From Dendrolimus kikuchii (Eukaryota > Arthropoda > Insecta > Lepidoptera > Lasiocampidae): a stretch of DNA of 64,000 bases. Below the pieces are notes generated by a model. That model was given only the letters and a program-made list of their open reading frames with translations. It was not told the DNA's origin and did not search any database. Shown piece by piece: positions 57,762 to 64,000 of this stretch. The position numbers and the translations under genes were made by a program. The stretch lies in the NCBI GenBank assembly GCA_019925095.2, contig CM034389.1, forward strand, positions 1,510,001-1,574,000, in the 5' to 3' direction. How positions within the stretch are numbered: the first letter of the stretch is position 1; each line of letters begins with the position of its first letter.

Positions 57762-57813
57762 TGCCGCCCGGCGACAGGCAATTGTATTCTTTCTCCGTTC
57801 CTGCACGGATAAT
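57762..57813 (-). mobile_element. SINE 5' end fragment, block C twin of 15448-15499
   Basis: A short minus-strand fragment ending CTGCACGGAT, at the same distance as in block A. Confidence 0.7.
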
Positions 57814-58016
57814 ATAATTTATTTTAAACTGACGGTTTTTCAACTATACAGTAGCATGCAACTATGTAAATAAACATTTAAGAGCAATTATATTTACGAT
57901 CCACTGATTAGTTGGTTGTATAATCGATCTCCCTGAAAGTAGGTCACATGAAACCAAATCGTCATTTTAAAAGGGCGAGAAATCATATTATTAATTTAGT
58001 TAATATAGACGTCATC

Positions 58017-58177
58017 ATGCGTGTGCATAGTTTTTTTATTGTAACCCTGGTCCATTTGGTGTTTGGAGATTACGAGTATAAAAATCAAGAAGGACCCGTG
58101 TTATATGATGCGTATTTCGGTAAACCAATAACTGAGAAGAGAAGTAATTATTTGGCTAATGTTGTTAATGGGACAAG
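58017..58177 (+). CDS. Gene 2 exon 1: signal peptide exon of the tandem paralogue
   Basis: The exon encodes the same leader as the orphan exon and EGPVLYDAYFGKPITEKRSN, ending VVNGT, phase 2, before GTAAGG. It is 161 nt. A TTTTAAAAGGGC element at 57965-57976 lies about 45 nt upstream, in the position of gene 1's TATA box. An in-frame ATG at 57948 precedes that element and is not favoured as the start. Confidence 0.82.
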
Positions 58178-58394
58178 GTAAGGCTTCTTATATTTACTTT
58201 CTGAAATAGATAAAGGCTAAAGGGCCTTCCACATTTTTTTTTAGATTTCATGACTTGGCAGCTAGGCCTTTGAACCAGATCTTAAATTCAATGTAGTTAC
58301 TTTATTTTCTTAAACCTATGTGTAACACAGCTGAACTGTAGGTTATCAGCTAGTGCCATTCAACGGAGTTCTTGTGACAACTCAAAAGGCCACA

Positions 58395-59030
58395 TTTGAC
58401 TTTACAGTTGACATTTCTAATGTGTTCGAAATGTTAGATCTGCCTTTCACTAAATTTAAAACTAAATTAAAAAGCATCTTGCTAAAAAGGGGATACTACA
58501 CTATTGAAGAATACTTAAATGACAAACATTCATTTACATAGCAGCTCGCTCCAACCTCTTATACTAAATTTTGTATAACGTTTTTATCTTGCCAAGCTTG
58601 TAAGGAATTTGTGGAGACATATTGCAGCATAACATTTTAGTACGTCATGTCATTATTATAACTATAATATTATTTTTCTTTCTTTTATTGTCTTGGTCTT
58701 ATTGAGTATGCATTGTTTGCTACAACTCCATTAATTCTTCAAAAAGTAATTCTGTAACATACTTCTGTACAAAACTTATAAAAAAAAAGAATTTGAGATA
58801 TAAATAGAATATGAAATATAAAGAAAAACAATATTTAGCTAGACGTGTTGCTGGAGAGTTCCTTGCCGCTTCTTCTCCTTTACAGCATCAACACGTTGCC
58901 AAGCGGTGTACATAGAATAGGAAGTAAAAATTAAATTTTAACTTACATGTATGTACCTTACCTTTAAAAAGTGTTCTCCAGTGGAACTTATTTTGAATAA
59001 AAACTTTTGAATTTGAATTTGAATTTACAG
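58395..59030 (+). mobile_element. LINE 3' end with TTTGAAT tail
   Basis: The frame ends FKTKLKSILLKRGYYTIEEY and LNDKHSFT, a common LINE ORF2 end. The untranslated part finishes AATAAAAACTTTTGAATTTG and further TTTGAAT units. Its left edge is the end of duplication block C. Confidence 0.75.
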
Positions 59031-59054
59031 TTCACATTTCTCACAAAACACATA

Positions 59055-59365
59055 ATTACTTTTTTTTTTTATTGCCTGAAGCAGGCAAACAGGCGGACGG
59101 TCCACTTGATGGAAAGCGGTTACCGTCGCCTATGGACGTTTGCAACACCAGGGGCGTTGCCAACGCGTTGCCGGCCTCTAAGAAATTTTATAACGCCCTT
59201 CTTAAATGACCCCATGTCGTAGCGCAGAGGGAAAACTTCGGCGGGGAGTTCTCTCCAGATCATTGTTGTACGCGGAATAAACGTTCTAGAGAACCGTTGC
59301 GTAGTTGAGCGTGGGAGCTCCAGGAAATGGGGCTGAACACCCTGCCGATGGCGAGCGGTGCGGTT
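59055..59365 (-). mobile_element. Related retroposon with a different body
   Basis: Only the first about 100 bp (poly(T), GCAAACAGGCGGACGG, GGTTACCGTCGCC) resemble the SINE family end. The rest (GGAGTTCTCTCCAGATCATT) is unrelated to it, so it probably is a LINE sharing that end. A short relative lies at 11103-11205. Confidence 0.6.
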
Positions 59366-59692
59366 GTAAAAATACTACTCAAAAACTATCAATATCCCAC
59401 AACTATTGTTCATTTTTACAGTAATTTTATACATTTCTAGAAAATAAAACTGCACAGCACATCTCCTTTCAGTTCCCGCCAAAAACTCCAGCCTTCCACA
59501 AATTACGTCATACGTTAAGGGAAGTGAGGGGGGGGGGGGTCGAGGAAGTGTGACATTCTTTGACAAGGGGTAGGAAGGATCCTTAATTTCGTGCGGCATT
59601 TAAAAAATGTAATATATTTAAGCTTTAAAACATGAAATTTAAACTATTAACAGAAAAATTCTAAATAGAGAGAGAGAGAACACTTTATTGTT

Positions 59693-60014
59693 TTTTTTTA
59701 TTTTTTTTTATTGCAGGAGATCAGCAGACAGGCAGACGGCCCACTCGATGGAAAGCGGTTACCATCGCCTATGGACATTTGCAACACCAAAGTTGCTACA
59801 AATGCGCTGCTGCTCTCTTAAGGGAAACTGGAACCTAATCACTAATGCCGGAACACAACTCAAGGTTGTTATGGCGACATACTTTAGACCAGGGGTGGTG
59901 GCCATCCAGTCGGGCAAATGCCCTACCACCTGGCTGTGGGTTGTTAAGTCGCCTCTTACGACAGGCTGCCCGGCCGCAGGAAATTGTATTCTTTCTCCGT
60001 TCCTACACGGATAA
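59693..60014 (-). mobile_element. SINE, full-length, inserted in a LINE tail
   Basis: Long T-runs at 59693-59710 and the 5' end CCTACACGGAT mark both termini. It interrupts the LINE at 59666-61030. Confidence 0.82.
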
Positions 60015-60319
60015 TAATTGTAAACCATAACAGAAAACACAGAAAAACTTATAGCCTTACCGCTAAGAAGCGATCTCTTTCAGACAACCCGTGGCAGGAA
60101 TAAAACAGATTCAATTTTTCAAAGGTGATATAAATATGTGATCAGTGTCTAAATATGTCAATTATTATATAAGTAAGAATTATACTTAACAGACATATAA
60201 ATAAACCTATTTATATTAAATACATAAATACATACATATGTATATACTTACATACACATAAAAATATCAAACATTGGTGGCAGTTGCTTCTTCTTTGGAA
60301 ATGAAACTCGATATAAAAT

Positions 60320-60585
60320 TGGACTGCATGATTACTATTAAACTAATAGCTGTGCCTGCGACGTCATCCGCGTGGAATTTGTTTTCATAACCCCCGATTT
60401 TGAAACATTCTTCAGTGGTGCTCCGCTCCTATTGGTCTTAGCGTGATGATATATAGCCTATAGCCTTCCTCGATAAATGGGCTATCTAACATCGAAAGAA
60501 TTTTTCAAATCAGACCCGTAGTTCCTGAGATTAGCGCGTTCAAACAATCAAACTCTTCAGCTTTATATATTAGTACAAGATTTAT
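60320..60585 (+). repeat. Dispersed repeat, second copy at 26020-26235
   Basis: Both contain CAGTGGTGCTCCGCTCC-like sequence, TTGGTCTTAGCGTGATGAT and CCTGAGATTAGCGCGTTCAA before TATATTAGTA. A start fragment also lies near 6960-7027. Confidence 0.55.
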
Positions 60586-60589
60586 GTAA

Positions 60590-60875
60590 CTTAGAATATG
60601 CATAAAAGAAGTACGTAATGACAAATTGTGCGAGAGAGTCGAGAGAGAGAGAGTGGTAAGTCGTCAATGACAATTGTGAACAGAATAATTAATATGAAGA
60701 ATTACCAATTTCTGCCTTCAAGGCCGCTCCTATGTACCGCGTGCCGTCCGACGCCTAGCTGCTAATTGTGCGAGCTATGGGCGTCGGCGGTATGCGGCGC
60801 GCGGAGAGTAGGTGTGCTCTGGCGGGCGGCTCACGGGGGTGCTCTCTGTCCGCAACAATCACTATGTTGCAGGTA
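60590..60875. repeat. Dispersed repeat, inverted copy of 39250-39500
   Basis: It includes a (GA)n stretch and GGGCGTCGGCGGTATGCGGC. It is embedded in a split LINE. Confidence 0.6.
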
Positions 60876-61121
60876 GTGCTTTTTCGTCATATTCTTCAAT
60901 ATTGTTAGTTATTTAGCCTGTACGGTAAAAGAATTATTGAATAAAGATGAATAATGTTTAGGAGTATTAAGTCTAAGATTTGAAGAAGGTCGTAAATTGT
61001 GAGAGGAAGAGATTTCAAAGTATTCTTTATTCAAAATATTAAACAACAACATGATTAAAAAACAATTTTAATAAAAATAAAATTAATTACGGAACTGCTG
61101 TTTTAGTATTTTTCTACATGT

Positions 61122-61292
61122 CCCATCTTTATATATATAATTCTTCTGTACGTATGTTGACAGTGAACACCTCCTAAACGGCTGGACCGATTTGAATGAA
61201 TTTTTTTGTGTGTGTTCAAGTGGATTCGAGGACGGTTTAGATTCACAATTGGACCCGGTAGGTGGCAGAACAACGTCTGCCGGGACAGCTAG
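61122..61292 (+). mobile_element. Helitron-like element ending about 21 nt before gene 2 exon 2
   Basis: The right end CGTCTGCCGGGACAGCTAG is a Helitron-type CTAG terminus. Its body (CTCCTAAACGGCTGGACCGA) matches the complement of 27221-27790. Confidence 0.6.
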
Positions 61293-61313
61293 TATAATAT
61301 ATATTTCTTTCAG

Positions 61314-61453
61314 TTTGTGTACCATCTTGGTACAACCATGCAGGAAAGATGAAAACCGTCGCGTCGATGGCACGTGTACCAATCCACATCATCCGTCGCG
61401 TGGCGCGAGTTTGACGCCTTTTCCAAGACTTCTACCGGCACAGTATGGACCAG
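61314..61453 (+). CDS. Gene 2 exon 2
   Basis: The exon is 140 nt, like gene 1 exon 2, and encodes CTILVQPCRKDENRRVDGTC, then TNPHHPSRGASLTPFPRLLP and AQYGPG. The acceptor is TTTCTTTCAG and the donor CAG-GTATTT, phases 2 and 1. A Helitron-like copy ends about 21 nt before the acceptor. Confidence 0.85.
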
Positions 61454-61499
61454 GTATTTATCCTTCGGGAAGGTACTGACATCCAAGGCACCTTGGGCC

Positions 61500-62376
61500 T
61501 AGTTCCATACAATTTTATTTTATTAGATTCTTTTGAAAATAGTTTTTTTTTCTAAAATACAGTAGACAATTTGACACAACGGCCCAAAGCGGTTACTGTC
61601 GCGCATAGACATTTGTTTATTTATTTATTTAATTTGTTTGGAAAACATACAATAATTAATATTCTCGTATATAAAACACAAAATTAATACATATATCAAT
61701 CAACTTTCCATTAAAAAATAATTTATATAATAACAATAAAAAGAGTGTATCGTACACGGCGGGATCGGTAACCCGACGGTACAAACCCACAAGGTAAATT
61801 CTGGTACTTATATTCTAGGTACTTACCTGGTACCCCAGCTGGCGGTGGTGGGAATAGGAACAAGGGGGAACACTAATCTGTCAGTATTTTAAGGGAGGGC
61901 GCCCCTTGAGAGGAAATATATAAAATATCCTACCAAAGTACTACTAAGGGAAACACTTCGGGGGTTGGATAAAATGTCTGTCCAAATACACCCGCGCCTC
62001 GTCCTATTTTGTCACAACCACTTGTTCACTGAATATATTAACTATTATAATGTTCCACACACTTGAAAATACGTGAAATTCGCAATAAATAATCTAATAT
62101 TAAATATATTGCGCGAGAGCAATTACCGTGCGTCTTCAAGCAAATCACCGGCATAGCCGCTTTTTGACGCGATAAAAAAAAAGTACCGCGTAACACTCGA
62201 CAACCGGCGCTCAATATCTGTATTCCGAACAAAGAGGCTCAAACAATTAAATACAAAAACAAATACAATTATACGAAAATTGCATAGAATGTCTATTTAA
62301 ATGAGGTAAATATTGGAAAAAAAATGTCACCACAATAATTACTAACAAAAGAGAGAGAAAAAAGGAAAGTATAAAA
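61500..62376. other. Gene 2 intron 2, no gene seen
   Basis: It holds a 30-bp SINE-like scrap near 61575-61612 and a TTTATT repeat at 61614-61634, then sequence with no recognised relatives. Confidence 0.3.
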
Positions 62377-62672
62377 AAGTGTAGGTCATTGCATTATTCT
62401 AATAAGTGTAAGTCATTGGATTATTCTAAAGAGTGTAAGTGACTGCATTATTGTAAAAAGTATAAGTCATTGGATTATTCTAATAAGTGTAAGTCAATGC
62501 ATTATTCTAAAAAGTGTTAGTCATTGGATTATTCTAAAAAGTGTAAGTCATTGTATCATTCTAAAAAAGGTAAATCATTGCATCATTCTAAAAAATGTAA
62601 GTCATTGCATCAATCTAAAAAGTGTAAGTCATTGGATTATTCTAAAAAGTGTAAGTCATTGGATTATTCTAA
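62377..62672 (+). repeat. 27-bp minisatellite, about 11 units
   Basis: Units such as GTGTAAGTCATTGGATTATT plus CTAAAAA repeat head to tail. Six consecutive units are open as a nine-residue repeat KCKSLDYSK. It lies in intron 2 of gene 2. Confidence 0.85.
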
Positions 62673-63437
62673 ATTACAACATTTTTTTATTTGGGTTTTA
62701 AATTGATATAAATTAACTATTATATTTGAAGAAAAGAAAAAATATTTTGAGCGAGATACATAAAGAGATAAATAAGAGATAATAGACATTACAATTAATT
62801 ATGGTGTCCTAAAAAGGCCTGTACGAGGCATATACGTACATTTTCCGGACTCAACATTTTAGTTGAACTCGCACGAAGAGTGCTTTTAACATCAATGCGA
62901 TGGGAACTTTTGGGGATACGAATCCTTGGGAAAATGTTTGTTTTCGAAAATATCAGCGCTGGGGAAATTGGGGAAGTATTTTATCCCCCTAGCCTTACTC
63001 AAAATGCCATAAAATTTTTGACCTAGCATTAAATTGCTAATAAAAGTTAAATCCAAACATGTCTGTATTTGATCTCACTTTTGGTGTTAATTAAATTGGT
63101 ATACACAAAGAATTGAGATCCTTACAATTTTATCCAAGACTGTTAAAAAAAACAAAAAATTGTCGCTTCTGAAAAATCCTTTAATGTGTGTGGCCTGACA
63201 CGCACTTGTCCAATTTTTTCATCCAATGGGGGCATTCAATCTATGGGGGCAACGTTTCTGAAATAGTATCATTTTGAGAGACCCTGAGGCCTTATCTAGG
63301 GACGAAGTAAATCAACTATACAAAGTGTGCAGTTTCAATCAAGGATCCTACAAGGCTCTTAGACATTTTCACAACCAGCACTGATCTTCCACAAGTACCC
63401 ATATAATTCCAGAATAATTATATTCAACATTTTACAG

Positions 63438-63602
63438 GAAACTCAATTCGACCAGCAAAAGATGGATTCCCGCTTCCATCGACACGCCGCCTGAGGACCT
63501 CTCTCCTTTCTGATGGTCTGGTCAGATCCCTTGACTTCTCCGCTCTTGCAACACTTGTCTTCGTATTTTCATTTGTCGACAACGTGGATCTGTTTTATTT
63601 GT
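63438..63602 (+). CDS. Gene 2 exon 3: distal helix, catalytic His replaced
   Basis: The exon is 165 nt, as in gene 1, and reads GNSIRPAKDGFPLPSTRRLR to FSFVDNVDLFYL. The distal His is Leu, as in gene 1, the calcium Asp is Phe, and even the motif Gly is Val. The donor is GT-GTAAGA. Exons 4 onward lie beyond the right edge of the window. Confidence 0.84.
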
Positions 63603-63624
63603 GTAAGAAAATATCATATTATTG

Positions 63625-64000
63625 GCTGACCCATGCCCACTTCGCTGGGCGTCATCAACAATACAAATGCACAAAAGCACACACGCACGCATATCAAGGT
63701 TTAATTAAGCTTTGTAATCTTTAATTAGTTCATAAACGCAGACAACACTCGCAGTGCCTCGTTTGAGGATGTGCGCAATTCTTGCGTGGAACGTTATTGC
63801 TGTAACATATTTGACAGGCGTTTCTGTGCCAACTTCGCTGGGAATAAAACATTTTTATTTTTTTCCTATTTGTATTAATTATAAACAAATATAACCTCTG
63901 TCACTAGGAAATAATATAGCTTTCTACTCATGAAAGAATTTTCGAAACTGTTTTATAGTAATAGACTGATATTGCCGTCTTTAGATTACAAAAAGTACTG
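63625..64000 (-). mobile_element. Helitron-like element cut by the window edge
   Basis: TGGCTGACCCATGCCCACTT is the complement of the end at 34970-34993. Confidence 0.5.

Larger units (their letters stand above)
55990..58393 (+). repeat. Segmental duplication block C (partner of 13140-16085)
   Basis: This block carries the first exon of gene 2. It shares with block A the LTR-genome junction (CGTAACAATACTTACTAG), the LINE tail with a Helitron-like insertion, two SINE fragments and exon 1 with its intron start. It has its own SINE insertion at 56211-56440. Confidence 0.75.
59666..61030 (-). mobile_element. Jockey/CR1-like LINE split by later insertions
   Basis: The tail (GAGAGAACACTTTATTG) at 59666-59692, AGCGATCTCTTTCAGACAAC at 60070-60090 and C-terminal codons at 60885-61020 are in order for a minus-strand copy. 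A SINE (59693-60014) and a composite block (about 60310-60880) interrupt it. Confidence 0.65.

Overview
The window looks like a piece of a repeat-rich insect nuclear genome, most probably a moth or butterfly. It is AT-rich, genes are in pieces with GT..AG introns, and almost every intron and spacer is packed with transposable-element (TE) copies: 5'-truncated non-LTR retrotransposons, a poly(A)-tailed SINE-like family, solo LTRs, Helitron-like and hAT-like remnants, mariner pieces and one Ty1/copia provirus. The Lepidoptera assignment is inference from the repeat families and has not been tested by a search.

Only one host gene family is recognisable: secreted animal haem peroxidases on the + strand. 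Gene 1 can be read completely as 12 exons from a signal-peptide exon at 19044 to a stop at 54571-54573 (650 codons by joining in-phase splice sites), spread over 35.5 kb. Gene 2 is its tandem paralogue and starts at 58017; exons 1-3 are in the window and the rest lies beyond the right edge. A third, orphan first exon lies at 15704-15864. It is nearly identical to gene 2 exon 1, together with about 2-3 kb of flanks, so the two belong to a segmental duplication (about 13.1-16.09 kb versus 56.0-58.39 kb). The key observation is that both paralogues have lost the distal catalytic His, and gene 1 has also lost the catalytic Arg, while fold, calcium-loop and proximal-His residues remain. They look like pseudo-peroxidases.

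Region by region: 1-12.8 kb is TE debris, including a solo LTR with ATAT target duplications, truncated RTE-like and Jockey/CR1-like LINEs, SINE copies, and a long inverted-repeat element with an 11-bp target duplication. 12.8-17.5 kb holds duplication block A with the orphan exon and two copies of a TGTGACG-type LTR. 17.8-21.5 kb holds palindrome-plus-tandem-repeat elements bracketing gene 1 exon 1, then a solo LTR ending 17 nt before exon 2. 21.5-35 kb holds exons 2-3, an hAT remnant, the longest RTE-like LINE, mariner fragments, an R1-clade LINE with 16-bp target duplications, and more LTR and Helitron copies. 35-54.6 kb holds exons 4-12 with further solo LTRs, a foldback pair of SINEs, an hAT element with a clear 8-bp duplication, and an antisense copia provirus in intron 9. 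54.7-64 kb holds block C with gene 2 exon 1, a Helitron-like copy ending about 21 nt before exon 2, a 27-bp minisatellite and exon 3.

Coordinates of exons rest on splice consensus, phase continuity and comparison of the two paralogues. Coordinates of repeats are approximate to a few bases unless a target duplication is described. No tRNA, rRNA or CRISPR was found.
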